A stretch of DNA of 48,124 nucleotides from Paenibacillus sp. DMB5 (GTDB lineage: Bacteria > Bacillota > Bacilli > Paenibacillales > Paenibacillaceae): the NCBI RefSeq assembly GCF_001517085.1, contig NZ_LRAC01000022.1, positions 1 to 48,124 of the forward strand. Reading direction: 5' to 3'. Both the position numbers and the translations under genes were made by a program. Below, piece by piece: positions 8,121 to 17,556 of the stretch (positions are counted from its first letter, which is position 1; each line of letters opens with the position of its first letter). The notes under the pieces are model-generated. The model did no database searches. It had not been told where the DNA came from and was given only the letters and a program-made list of their open reading frames with translations.

Positions 8121-8148
8121 AACCGGAGCCGGCAGGCGGCCGGTTTTT
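8121..8148 (+). terminator. Intrinsic terminator upstream of gpmA
   Basis: AACCGG (8121-8126) pairs with CCGGTT (8140-8145), with additional GC-rich pairing inside the loop, followed by T6 (8143-8148). Confidence 0.65.
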
Positions 8149-8303
8149 TGATTTCCGGGTTTGGCGGCCGTGAGATGTATTTGCGGCTATGCGTATCTGT
8201 CCCTTCCTGCCGGGGTATAAGGGTAAGGATAGGCAACATTCCCCCGGAGTACCGTATAATCATCATAGCAAGCAAATGAGCCAAAGGGTAAAGGAGAGAG
8301 AGT

Positions 8304-9053
8304 ATGTACGAAATCGTGTTGATACGGCATGGAGAGAGCGAATACAACCGCCAGAACCTGTTTACGGGCTGGAGTGATCCGGATTTGACGGAAAAAGGGG
8401 TTCAGGAGGCCAAGGCCGCCGGCAAGCTGCTCCGGGAGGCGGGCTACTCTTTCGATCTTGCTTTTGCTTCTGTGTTGAAGCGCTCGATCAAGACGCTGAA
8501 CTATGTGCTCGAGGAGATGGACCTGCTCTGGATTCCGGTGCAGAAATCATGGAAGCTGAACGAGCGGCATTACGGGGCGCTGCAGGGGCTGAGCAAAAGC
8601 GAAACCGCCGTTAAATACGGGGAAGAGCAGCTGCATATCTGGCGGCGCAGCCTGTCGGTCCGTCCGCCGCTGCTCACGCCGGATGATCCGCGGTATGCCC
8701 GCAACGATGTCCGCTATAAGGAGGTCCGCCAAGGCGATATCCCTCGCGGTGAGAGTCTGCAGGATACCGTTCTACGTGTCGGCGATTTCTGGAACAACCG
8801 GATTGTGCCGCTGATCCGCAAGAAGGAGCGGGTGCTGATCTCGGCCCATGGCAACACGCTGCGGGCACTGATTAAATTCATGGAGGATCTGGATGAGCCG
8901 ACCCTGCTGAATCTGAATGTGCCCACCGGAGTCCCGCTTGTCTACAAGCTGGATGATGACGTGAAGCCCGTCAGCCGCTTTTATCTCGGGGTTCCCGAAG
9001 AGGTACAGGAGAAGGCACGGGATGTAGCCAATCCGGGCAAGGTGATGGAATAA
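8304..9053 (+). CDS. gpmA: 2,3-bisphosphoglycerate-dependent phosphoglycerate mutase
   Basis: Interconverts 3- and 2-phosphoglycerate in glycolysis, in the cytoplasm. The 249-aa length is typical for the cofactor-dependent enzyme. LIRHGESEYN near the N-terminus carries the phosphorylated His. FTGWSDPDLTEKG, KSWKLNERHYGALQG (catalytic Glu) and the second active-site His in ISAHGNTLRALIK are all intact. ATG 8304 follows AAAGGAGAGAG. Monocistronic: a terminator follows within 30 bases and the next gene is convergent. Many Bacillales rely on the unrelated GpmI enzyme, so this may be a second mutase. Confidence 0.92.
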   Translation: MYEIVLIRHGESEYNRQNLFTGWSDPDLTEKGVQEAKAAGKLLREAGYSFDLAFASVLKRSIKTLNYVLEEMDLLWIPVQKSWKLNERHYGALQGLSKSETAVKYGEEQLHIWRRSLSVRPPLLTPDDPRYARNDVRYKEVRQGDIPRGESLQDTVLRVGDFWNNRIVPLIRKKERVLISAHGNTLRALIKFMEDLDEPTLLNLNVPTGVPLVYKLDDDVKPVSRFYLGVPEEVQEKARDVANPGKVME

Positions 9054-9081
9054 CGGAGTCTGAGGATCAAACCACAATAAA

Positions 9082-9121
9082 GGGTACTCCCTGCCTTAAC
9101 CGGCAATGGAGTACCCTTTTT
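9082..9121 (+). terminator. Intrinsic terminator after gpmA
   Basis: Perfect 9-bp arms GGGTACTCC (9082-9090) and GGAGTACCC (9108-9116), followed by T5. It lies between convergent gpmA and psd; the reverse side ends TTTATT, so weak bidirectional use is possible. Confidence 0.88.
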
Positions 9122-9142
9122 GCAAAGATAACGGGATTCAAG

Positions 9143-9931
9143 CTAAGACCTGCTTTGCGTTCCGAGCAGTTCACCCATCCTGACCTTGGTACCTTCCGCA
9201 AGTCCGGGACGCGGGGTAAAGGTACCGTTCTCAAGCAGCAGTACTACTGTGGATCCGAATTCAAAATAGGCGAGATCATCGCCGATCAGCCACTGATCAG
9301 CCTGCTCATCCGAATAGCGGATGCTGCTGACGTTCATCGCGCCCACCTTCACAACGGCGGCTTCACCGTTTGCTCCGGCAATATAAGTAATGAGCCGTTC
9401 GTTGCGGCTCAGCACGCTTTTCATATGTCTCATGCCGAATTCGTTGACTGGATATGCCCGTCCGCGGATATAATCGCTCTCAATCCGGCGTCCGGTAAGC
9501 GGCGAGTGAATACGGTGGTAATCGGTTGGACTGAGGTACAGGACGAAAAAGAAGCCTTTTTTGTAAAGCTCCTGATGAGGTGAGTGGTTGAGCAGCTCCT
9601 CCAGCAGGTAATCCTGACCTTTGACATTCATGATGGTTCCGGAATGAATCTCGCCCATCGCGGTGATCAGAGCGTCTACGGGACTTGCCACAGCGCCTGC
9701 GCCTTCTGCGACCTGGCGCATGCCCGGCTTCAGCCTGCGGCTGAAAAATTCATTCAGCGTGTGATACTCTCCGGACGACTTCTCCGCTTCGGCGGCAGGA
9801 ATATGATAAGTCCGTATAAATGTTGGGATCAAAAAACGGCTGAGTCTGCTATGGGAAAAAGCCCCCATTAACCGGGAAAGCCACCTATGCGAAGACAGCT
9901 CGGTCATCAGCCGCAGCAATTGTTTAACCAT
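9143..9931 (-). CDS. psd: Phosphatidylserine decarboxylase proenzyme
   Basis: Makes phosphatidylethanolamine from phosphatidylserine at the membrane. The protein is 262 aa. Self-cleavage at the FGST motif (FEFGSTVVLLLENG, near residue 229) yields the alpha chain with its pyruvoyl cofactor; other members carry LGST. The processing triad is visible: Asp in VASPVDALI, His in YHRIHSPLTG, and the Ser of GST. ATG 9931 has an AAGGGAG-type site upstream. It stands alone, downstream of the yheC/D-like gene on the same strand, with a long hairpin between them. Confidence 0.92.
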   Translation of the reverse strand: MVKQLLRLMTELSSHRWLSRLMGAFSHSRLSRFLIPTFIRTYHIPAAEAEKSSGEYHTLNEFFSRRLKPGMRQVAEGAGAVASPVDALITAMGEIHSGTIMNVKGQDYLLEELLNHSPHQELYKKGFFFVLYLSPTDYHRIHSPLTGRRIESDYIRGRAYPVNEFGMRHMKSVLSRNERLITYIAGANGEAAVVKVGAMNVSSIRYSDEQADQWLIGDDLAYFEFGSTVVLLLENGTFTPRPGLAEGTKVRMGELLGTQSRS

Positions 9932-9951
9932 GATTATCTCCCTTCCGTCTT

Positions 9952-9993
9952 GCAGAGTAACGGTCCCGTTAGCCGGGACCGTTACTGCTCTGC
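9952..9993 (-). terminator. Long hairpin without T-run between yheC/D-like gene and psd
   Basis: GCAGAG (9952-9957) plus TAACGGTCCCG (9958-9968) pair with CGGGACCGTTA (9974-9984) and CTCTGC (9988-9993). The loop is five bases and there is one 3-base bulge, giving 17 paired bases. No T tract follows on either strand. Position suggests transcript-end processing or a barrier between the two minus-strand genes. Confidence 0.5.
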
Positions 9994-10021
9994 ATTATAT
10001 TGACATAGAATAGGAGACAAA

Positions 10022-11119
10022 TCAATAACGGATATACCTGGAGGGGTCATCCAGCAGGAAACGGGCATAGCCCATGGGTCTGCGGTAGCTGTCCTTCCAG
10101 GTGTCCCTGAGCCCGGCTTTTTGGAAGCCGTACCGCTGGTCGCGCCCGTTGCACTCAATAAAGTACAGGCGCCGGTCTTTGGTGATGCCGATATCCAGCC
10201 CGATATCGGCCAGCCCGGGCAGGCTTCTCTCCAGCTGGCGTGCAATTGAGAGGCTGAGCATCTGGACGGACATGCGGATGCTTGCAGCCGCCTCACCGCC
10301 GAAGACCTGCTCCAGCACCGCAGAGGCGCTGAACGCTTCGCCGCCCCTGGCGATATTGGAGACGAAGCCGCCCGGTGCCGCAAGCTTGGCGAACATGCCG
10401 GTTACCTGCCAGTCTCCGCCCCAGCCGCGCTGTACCGTGACACGCAGATCAAAGGGGCGGCCGTTCATTTCGGCCAGCGGAATACGCTCCTGCACCAGAT
10501 ACGGCATGGCAGCGAAGCGTGCCCGCAGCACCCGGTGCAGATTCTCCTGGCTGACGCTTCTGCTGGCATAGCGGCGGGACCCGGAAGGAAGATAAGTCCA
10601 GGTCCAGCGCCCGGAACCGCTTTTTCGCGACAGGCGCATAACGCCCTTCCCGACACTCCCGCGGCACGGCTTGAGAATGAGATCATGATGGCGGTTCACC
10701 ATGTCCCTGAGTCCGGCCAGCCCGGCTGCAGAGTCAGGCAAGAATCCCCGCAAAGCCTCATTCTGCTGCAGCAGACCATGAATCTGATCTTTTCCATAAC
10801 GGTTGCATGTATTAAAAATCAGGAGGCCCTGCCCCAGCAGCCGTTCGATCCCGGTACTGCGCGGGCTAAAAATGGCCCTGTTATGAATAACGGACGGCGT
10901 AGGGACGACGGTCCGCTGGTATCCCTGAAGGCCTTTTACGTAAGCCACGCTGAATCCGGGTTCAAGATTGATGTCGGACAGCTGCAGGAAGCAGGGGACC
11001 ATTCCATATCCGGCAGCAGCCTCCTCGTAGGCCGCAAGCGACTCCTGTCCCGTTTTTAACCGGGGAACGCCCCGGTGCATAGCGGCATTTAGCAGTATCC
11101 CCACGAGCTTTTGCCCCAT
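10022..11119 (-). CDS. YheC/YheD-family endospore coat-associated ATP-grasp protein
   Basis: 365 aa from the chosen start. The YheC/D N-terminal region (MGQKLVGILLNAAMHRGVP, VIHNRAIF) precedes an ATP-grasp fold: LILKPCRGSVGKGVMRL as the nucleotide-binding loop, PYLVQERIPL as the ADP-clamp strand, PFDLRVTVQR, and the metal-binding end GLDIGITKDRRLYFIECNGRD. Family members sit on the spore surface in Bacillus; the ligation reaction is not known. ATG 11119 is preceded by a near-perfect AGGAGG; the longer in-frame start at 11182 has none. Located next to the spore-surface fibre and sugar genes, which supports a sporulation role. Confidence 0.82.
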   Translation of the reverse strand: MGQKLVGILLNAAMHRGVPRLKTGQESLAAYEEAAAGYGMVPCFLQLSDINLEPGFSVAYVKGLQGYQRTVVPTPSVIHNRAIFSPRSTGIERLLGQGLLIFNTCNRYGKDQIHGLLQQNEALRGFLPDSAAGLAGLRDMVNRHHDLILKPCRGSVGKGVMRLSRKSGSGRWTWTYLPSGSRRYASRSVSQENLHRVLRARFAAMPYLVQERIPLAEMNGRPFDLRVTVQRGWGGDWQVTGMFAKLAAPGGFVSNIARGGEAFSASAVLEQVFGGEAAASIRMSVQMLSLSIARQLERSLPGLADIGLDIGITKDRRLYFIECNGRDQRYGFQKAGLRDTWKDSYRRPMGYARFLLDDPSRYIRY

Positions 11120-11485
11120 GTTCGTTCCTCCTGTTAGCTTCTGTAATGACGCCCTGTGACGGCGGTTCCGCTTCTCTAGCATTGTATGTTTGTACTGGGG
11201 CTTGAGGATGGACGAATGCGCGGCGGCAGATGCCCTTTTTTAAAATATAAGAATTTATAAGTTTTACACTATACCTCATCCTTATATTTCCTGCAGAAAC
11301 GGATATCGTCCTGTTGAGGACGGCATAGCCGTTTCTACTTGTATAGAAGAAGGGGATATCCTCTTAAAAAAAGATGAATGTTGCACTGCTAAACCATGCC
11401 CGGCCTGGTGTAAAAGGGTGTCATCCGCCTATGCCACTGCATATGATGCCAAGGAGAAACAATCGATGGAAGGAGGAGACTGCTT
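11120..11485. other. Intergenic region between divergent yheC/D-like and repeat-fibre genes
   Basis: About 365 bases. It holds a hairpin-forming segment near 11299-11333 (GTCC-TGTTGA-GGAC within AACGG...CCGTT) and the fibre gene's ribosome binding site at 11471-11476. Promoters for both divergent genes must lie here. I could not identify a convincing sigma-A pair, which is compatible with sporulation sigma factors, but this is not proof. Confidence 0.4.
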
Positions 11486-14400
11486 GTGAAGGGCTCCAGA
11501 AAGAACCGGCATAACCAATCCAAACGGCGTCTTTATTATGTGGATAATCCCAATAAAACAGAACTGAGCATGCTGCGTAGCGGTCCAAGAGTACAGGGGG
11601 ATACATCAACCGGGGAAACGGATACGGTGGCGGATACGCCGGATCAGACACTGGTGGTCAGCGGGGTAGGCACGGCGGAGCTTCCGGCTCCGGCAGAAGC
11701 TGTTACAGTTGAGCCGGCTCCGCAGCTACAGCCAGAGACGCAGCAACAGCCGGCATCCCAGGCTCCGTCCCTGAGCGAGACGGATGTCCGGATAAGCATC
11801 CCTGCTGAACCGCTGCTGACAGAAAAGGAACGGCTGCAGAAGGTCTATACCGATGACATTTCCGAAGCGGCGGTTACCGGCTCCAAAATCGCCCCCCGCA
11901 CGATTGACGGGTCCAAGCTGAAATTCGGCATTATCGGTACACCGTGGCTGCAGGATTATGCGGTACAGAGCATCAACATTGCCGAAAAGGCGGTTACCTC
12001 CTCTAAAATCGCCCACGAATCCATTTCAGGCGAGCATTTGGTGGAAGGCAGCATCAGCGGCGGCAAGCTGCTGGATCATTCTATCGGCGGAGAAAAGCTG
12101 AAAAACGGCAGCATCGGCCCTGAAAAGCTGGCTGACCGGACAATCGGCGGTGAGCAGATTGCGGACCGTTCGATTTCCGGACGCATCTCAGTGAGCTGCT
12201 GATTACCTCCGAGCTGCTGGAGGACGGCGCCGTAAGCGGCGAGAAAATTCTCAGCAGCAGCATCGTCAGCCGTCATTTGGCCAACGGGATTATTGACCGT
12301 TCCAAGCTGGCGGATGATGCCGTATCCGGCGACAAAATCGCCGACGGTGAAATCAGCGGCGATAAAATCGCCGAAGGTGCCATTGACAGCCGCCATCTCA
12401 AGGAAGGGACCATATCGGCGAAGCACCTGGCTCCGGGGGCAATCGGGCGTGAACAGCTGGCCAGCCGTCTCATCGGCAAAGAGCAGCTGGGTTCCGGCGT
12501 TATCGAGAGTACACACCTGGCCGATGGCGCAGTCGGAGCTCGGCAGCTTGGAGAAAAGGCTATACGCAGCCAGCATTTAAGCCCGGAAAGCGTAAACGGG
12601 TCTCATATCGGCGACGGGGAAATTAACGGGAATCATCTGGCGGACCGGAGTATTACCTTTGTAAAGCTGGCAGAGGGAGCAGTAGGGACGGCCCAGATTG
12701 TAGAGCAGGCAGTCACCTCCTCCAAAATCGCCGATCAAAGCATTCTGACGCATAAGCTGGCTGACGAGGCGGTAACCACCCGCCATCTGGCCAAATCAGC
12801 CGTCCGCGGTCCGCAGATCGCCATGCAGTCCGTCTCCTCCGCTCATTTACAGCGTGAGGCGGTCGACCAGTCCCATCTGGCGGCGGAGTCTGTCGGTTCA
12901 GAGCAGCTGCAGGCCGGTGCCGTACTGGGAAGCCATCTGGCTGCCGGCTCGGTAGGCGGCAAAGTGCTTGCGCATGACTCTGTCACTGCTGAGCATCTGC
13001 TGCCGCATAGCGTGACCACAGCCAAACTCGCGGACGGAGCAGTGACCGGGGCGAAGCTGGCTGGCGGTGCGGTGAACGCAGAGGCAATCGCCCGGGAAAG
13101 TGTGAGCGGGGAGCATATTGCCTTCTGTGCCATTGAAGAAAAGCATCTGGCGGATGCCAGTGTGGGCGGCCGCGTGCTGCAGGGCGGAGTTGTGGATACA
13201 GAGCATCTGGCTCCCGGAGCTGTTGAGCGCAGACATCTGGCTGAACACAGTGTAAGCAATACTGCACTGCAAGCAGGGGCTGTGACGGGGGATAAGCTGG
13301 CTTCCGGAGCAGTGAAGGAGGTTCATCTGGCGGCGGGTGCGGTACAGCCGCATCATCTGGCAGATCATGCCGTTACTTCATTAAAAATATCACCGGAGAG
13401 TATTTCTACCGATAAAATCAGCGATTTGGCTGTTACTTCCATTAAACTTGCAGACGGCAGTGTGACTTCCTCCAAACTGGCGCCTGCTGCAGTCACCGCC
13501 GAGCATCTGGCTCCGGGAGCTGTTGCTCCGGCTTCGATCAGCGATACCGCTGTACAGGGCAGACATCTGGCTCCGGGAAGCGTCGGCGGTGCCCATATCC
13601 GGCCGATGTCTGTCGGGAACGGGCATATTCTCCCCGGCTCGGTATCCTCCATCCAGATACAGGATGGCAGTATCAGCACCTCCAAGCTGACCGATGAAGC
13701 AGTGAGCTCCCGCCATCTGTCGCCGGAGAGTGTGGAAGGCCATCATCTGGCGGATCATGCGGTAGCAAGCCGGCATATCGGCGAGGGTGAGATCACCCTG
13801 GAGCATCTGGCCGCAGAAGTACGCAGCGCGCAGTGGCTGCCTGAGCGCAGCATAGACGGCGATAAGTTGGCCGAAGGCTCCATTGATGCTTCCCATCTGG
13901 TTTCCGGCAGTGTATACGGTGACCACCTGATCCAAGAAGCGGTGGACAGCCGCCATATCCGCAGCGGCAGTATTACGCTGGATATCTGTCAGAGGAGGTC
14001 TTTACCTCCGAGCTGCTGCCTGAGCACAGTGTCGGCGGCTCCAAGCTGGCCGATGAGGCAGTGACTTCCCGCCATCTGTCGCCCGGCAGTGTGGACGGCA
14101 GCCATCTGACGGATGATGCGGTAAGCAGCCGTCATATTGGCGGAGGCGAAATAACACCTGACCATCTGTCTGAGGAGGTTATCAGCGCGCAGTGGCTTCC
14201 CGACGGCAGCATCAGTGCCGAAAAACTGGCGGATGGCACTATCGGCCCGCTGAAGCTGGCTCCCGGCAGTGTGTATGGCGACCATCTGGTCAAGGAAGCC
14301 GTAGACAGCCGCCATATCAAGAAAGGCAGCATTACGCTGAAGCATCTGTCAGAGGAGACCCGTACCTCCGAGCTGCTGCCTGACGGCAGTATCGGCGGCT

Positions 14401-15959
14401 CCAAGCTCGCCGATGATTCCGTTAGCTTCCGCCATTTGGCGGCAGACAGTGTGTATGGCAGTCATCTGGTTAGCGATGCCGTAACGGGCCGTCATATCGG
14501 CGAAGGTGAGATAACGCTGGCGCATCTGTCCGGCGAAGTCCTCAGTGCGGATCTGCTGCCTGATGGCAGTATCGGCGCAGGTAAGCTGGCGGAGGGTGCG
14601 GTAGCAGGCCGTCATATCGGCGCAGGTGAGATAACGCTGGCGCATCTGTCCAGCGAAGTGCGCGGAGCAGAGCTGCTGGCTGACGGCAGTATCAGCGGCA
14701 ATAAGCTGGCTGACGGCAGCATCGGTTCGCGTAAGCTGGCTGCCGGCAGTGTATACGGAGGCCATCTGGCTCCTGAAGCGGTAGACAGCCGCCATATCAA
14801 GAGCGGCAGCATTACCCTGAAGCATCTGGCCGAGGGGACACTGACGCCTGATCTGCTGCCTGACGGCAGCATCAGTGCAGCGAAGCTGGCCGAAGGTTCA
14901 ATCAGCTCCTTCCAGCTGGCTCCAGGCAGCATCTATGGCGGCCACCTGGCTTCAGAAGCAGTGGATAGCCGGCATATCAAGAGCGGCAGCATTACGCTGA
15001 AGCATCTGGCCGAGGGGACATTGACGCCTGACCTGCTTCCTGACGGCAGTATCGGCGCAGCGAAGCTGGCTGAAGGCTCGGTGAGTTCCTTCCAGCTGGC
15101 TCCGGGAAGTGTATACGGAGGTCATCTGGCTCCTGAAGCAGTAGACAGCCGCCACATCCGCAGCGGCAGCATCACGGCTGAACATCTGGCTAAAGGGACG
15201 CTGAACAACGACATGCTGTCTGCCGGCAGCATTGACGCTGAGAAGCTGGCAGACGGAGCCGTGCATTCACACCATCTGCAGCCGGAAAGTGTGTACGGCG
15301 TGCATTTGGCCGACGGCATTCTGGAGGAGCGGCACCTGCTGCCGGAAACAATCAAGCTGACGCATCTGGCGGAAGAAGTCCGTTCGGCCGACCTGCTGCC
15401 GGATGGCAGCATCACCGGCATCAAGGTGGCTTCCGGCAGTATCGGCGAGGAGCATCTGGCTGAAAAGGCCGTTGGTACTTCCGCAATTGCGGACGAAGCA
15501 GTGGATGCAGCTAAGCTGGCCTCCTCCGCCGTTCAATCCCGGCACCTTGAGGAAGAAAGTGTGCAGAGCTACCACATTGCAGCCGGCGCCGTTACCGGTG
15601 ACCATCTGGCTCAAGGTGCAGTCTCTGCGGAACACCTGTCCTTCAGTCCGGTGCAGAGCGCAGGAAACCGGCAGGTGCTGCAGCAGTTTGGCATGACGGC
15701 GTTCATGTTTAACGGCAATGCGGAGAGCGTGGAAGTCACAGTAACCTTTGATGAGGGCTTCGGCCATACCGGCTATGTGTTCGTGGCTATGACCAACCAG
15801 CCGTATTTCCTTGCTTCACTGAAGAGCAGAGGCGCCGGAGAAGCGGTTGTGAACATTCACAGGCTGCGCGAAACTCCGCATTTCTATGGCGTGTTATCCT
15901 GGATTGCCCTCGGCACCCCGCTGGTGAAACCGCAGGTCGAGCACCGGGCGTTTGACTGA
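11486..15959 (+). pseudogene. Giant decapeptide-repeat surface fibre protein, interrupted by two frameshifts
   Basis: Three reading frames (11486-12202, 12277-14064, 14061-15959) are pieces of one gene of about 1,490 codons. Restoring one base near 12184 (GRHLSELLITSELL) and one near 13982 (ITL..LSEEVFTSELL) joins them without loss. The GTG start at 11486 follows AGGAGG. Layout: basic N-terminus (KGSRKNRHNQSKRRLYYVDN), Pro/Gln/Glu-rich spacer to about residue 120, about 120 ten-residue repeats of form (S/A)(V/I)xxx(H/K)(L/I)AxG, and a globular C-terminal domain of about 100 residues (FGMTAFMFNGNAE...FYGVLSWIALG). The end resembles what databases call WIAG-tail or H-lectin-like heads; I am not certain of that. 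No signal peptide, so assembly on the forespore from the mother cell is plausible. Both shifts may be sequence errors. Confidence 0.75.
11869..15645 (+). repeat. Array of about 120 decapeptide (30-bp) coding repeats
   Basis: The encoded protein repeats every ten residues, for example SVTSSKLAPG, AVTAEHLAPG, SVYGGHLAPE. Higher-order units are present: between 14781 and 15141 the pattern AVDSRHIKSG-SITLKHLAEG-TLTPDLLPDG recurs exactly every 180 bp. Older parts of the array show diverged units, while the 3' part is more homogeneous. That fits recent expansion by unequal exchange. Confidence 0.85.
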
Positions 15960-16026
15960 CCGCTGCACAACAGTCTGCGGGTGTTATAGCCTGCAGGCTG
16001 TTGTGGAATTTGAATCTATTGAACAG

Positions 16027-16051
16027 GCGCAGCCGTGAGGCTGCGCTTTTT
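16027..16051 (+). terminator. Intrinsic terminator after the repeat-fibre gene
   Basis: Perfect 8-bp arms GCGCAGCC (16027-16034) and GGCTGCGC (16039-16046), loop GTGA, then T5. Confidence 0.9.
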
Positions 16052-16254
16052 GCTGCGGACTTGGGCGGGGAGGGGCGATGAAAGCAGCAAAGTGCCGGCG
16101 GTTTCAAAAATGGCATGAGTAGATGGAATGAGAGACGGAAGCGTATCAGTTTTCGGATTCAGGCAATGGCGGGCGGGGCGGGCAAAATGAGAGGGGGATA
16201 TCTCGGAAGCTTAAGCGCAGCAGACTTAGGGGGAGCGACTAGTTTGGATCAATC

Positions 16255-16380
16255 CGCGTGCCCGCAGTCGAAATAAAGGGAATATTCCCCTTAATGGGGC
16301 ACGATCTGCGTGCCGCCAGTCGAAATAAAGGGAATTTTCCCCTTAATAGGGCACGATCCACGTGTCTTCAGGCAAAATAA
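16255..16380. repeat. Second intergenic tandem repeat array, 52-bp unit
   Basis: Cores AAAGGGAATATTCCCCTT (16275) and AAAGGGAATTTTCCCCTT (16327), 52 bp apart. Each is preceded by CAGTCGAAAT and followed by AATGGGGCACGATC or a close variant, with a decayed third unit beginning near 16361. Same core and period as the array at 6.6 kb but different flanks. Confidence 0.7.
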
Positions 16381-16701
16381 AGAGTGGTTTTGGCTAGGTA
16401 AAGTAACATTGTTAGTAACTGAGGTAGTTTAAACAAGTTTAGCAACTGAGGCAGTAAAACAAGTGTTTGCGGTACGGCGGAGAAGCTGGTGAAGAGTACA
16501 TATTAGATTAGCGTGACTATATTGAAAAGTAACGCTTGGAGCTGATGAGGAGGCTTCTGTAATTGTGGCGGCAGTGTCCGCACCGCGGCATCTGTCCGAT
16601 TTTCTGTACAAAGGGAGACATCTGCCGTTGCAGGAGACGGCAGTTTACATAGACTGTGGTGTAACCCTCAGCCCGGGAGTATGCCCTCCGAAGGAAGGTG
16701 G

Positions 16702-17556
16702 ATGAGCTTGAAACAGCGTAAACGAACATCTGCCCGCCGCTCGGGGCGGCGGGCTTCCCAAGCAGTGCGGAGAAATCTCCGGCCGCAGCAGCAGCCGGCA
16801 GAAGCACTGCCTGCAGTGAACCACCCCGAGCCCGTTGTGTCGGTAATAATCCCTGCTATGAATGAGGCGCGGACGATCGCTGCAGTCATTGCGGGAGCAA
16901 GAGGCGTTCATCCGCGCTGTGAGGTTATTGTGATAGTCAATGGTTCAGCCGACAATACAGCCGAAATTGCGCACCGGATGGGAGCGAAGGTGATTATGTT
17001 TCCTCAGCCGCTTGGACATGATGTTGGGCGGAGTGTCGGAGCGGAGGCAGCCAGGGGAGACATCCTGTTATTTACTGACGGGGATCTGGTCATTTCCGCT
17101 GCAGAGCTGCGTCCGTTCGTGGAAGCAGTCGGCGGTGGTGCTGATGTAGCGCTGAATGATTATTCCGGCCCGGTCCGCGGCCGGATACCGCATCCGGTGA
17201 TACTCTCCAAGTATACACTCAACGTTATGCTTGGCCGGCCGGACCTGAACGGATATTCGCTTACAGCGGTGCCCCATGCGCTCAGCCGAAAGGCGCTGAC
17301 AGCACTCGGCAGCGCTATCCTGTCCAGGCCGCCGCTTGCACATGCCCGTGCAGTGCTGGATGGACTAAAGGTGAAGGCCGTGCATAAAGTGCCGGTCGGC
17401 CGGATGAATGCAGTCCGCCGCAAGGAGGGCGGCAGAGACCCTTTGCAGGAGGTCATTCTCAGTGACCATCTGGAGGCCATGGGTCTGCTGCTGGAGCGCA
17501 GAGGCGAAAGGGCAGGTTACGGCGATGCAGGCCGGCGAAGGGAGATGGTGAGATGA
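16702..17556 (+). CDS. Glycosyltransferase family 2, spore-surface locus (copy 1)
   Basis: 284-aa GT-A enzyme. A basic, Arg-rich N-terminal tail of about 45 residues precedes the catalytic domain: VSVIIPAMNEARTIAAVI, VIVNGSADNTAEIA (UDP-binding region), then GHDVGRSVGAEAARGDILLFTDGDLVI with the DxD metal motif. Conserved ADVALNDYSG and LTAVPHALSRKAL follow. It is a clear paralogue of the next gene. ATG 16702 is preferred (GGAAGG upstream) over in-frame ATG 16681. The stop overlaps the next start by four bases. No membrane segment, so it acts in the cytoplasm. Probable role: glycosylation of spore-surface material such as the repeat fibre upstream. The sugar donor is unknown. Confidence 0.8.
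   Translation: MSLKQRKRTSARRSGRRASQAVRRNLRPQQQPAEALPAVNHPEPVVSVIIPAMNEARTIAAVIAGARGVHPRCEVIVIVNGSADNTAEIAHRMGAKVIMFPQPLGHDVGRSVGAEAARGDILLFTDGDLVISAAELRPFVEAVGGGADVALNDYSGPVRGRIPHPVILSKYTLNVMLGRPDLNGYSLTAVPHALSRKALTALGSAILSRPPLAHARAVLDGLKVKAVHKVPVGRMNAVRRKEGGRDPLQEVILSDHLEAMGLLLERRGERAGYGDAGRRREMVR

Larger units (their letters stand above)
7826..8303. other. Intergenic stretch between the AraC gene and gpmA
   Basis: This holds one small possible gene (7947-8066) with a terminator-like hairpin (8121-8148). A consensus TATAAT at 8255-8260 lies just upstream of gpmA; I could not find a good -35 at 17 bases from it. Confidence 0.45.
15960..16701. other. Intergenic region between fibre gene and glycosyltransferase operon
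   Basis: About 740 bases. It holds the fibre-gene terminator (16027-16051) and a two-copy tandem repeat (16255-16380). The segment 16400-16690 has no gene I can support; it ends with AAGGAAGG, the ribosome binding site of the first glycosyltransferase. Confidence 0.5.

Noticed and set aside
11869..15645. CRISPR-like impression from regular repeats
   Set aside because: The 30-bp unit varies at synonymous and amino-acid level, there are no unique spacers, and it encodes a continuous decapeptide-repeat protein. No cas genes are present.
12076..15767. Several long open frames on the minus strand across the fibre gene, and others in the second forward frame
   Set aside because: They are products of the 30-bp coding repeat: any frame without a stop in one unit stays open across the array. 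Their products are low-complexity Met/Arg/Gln strings, and none has a ribosome site.
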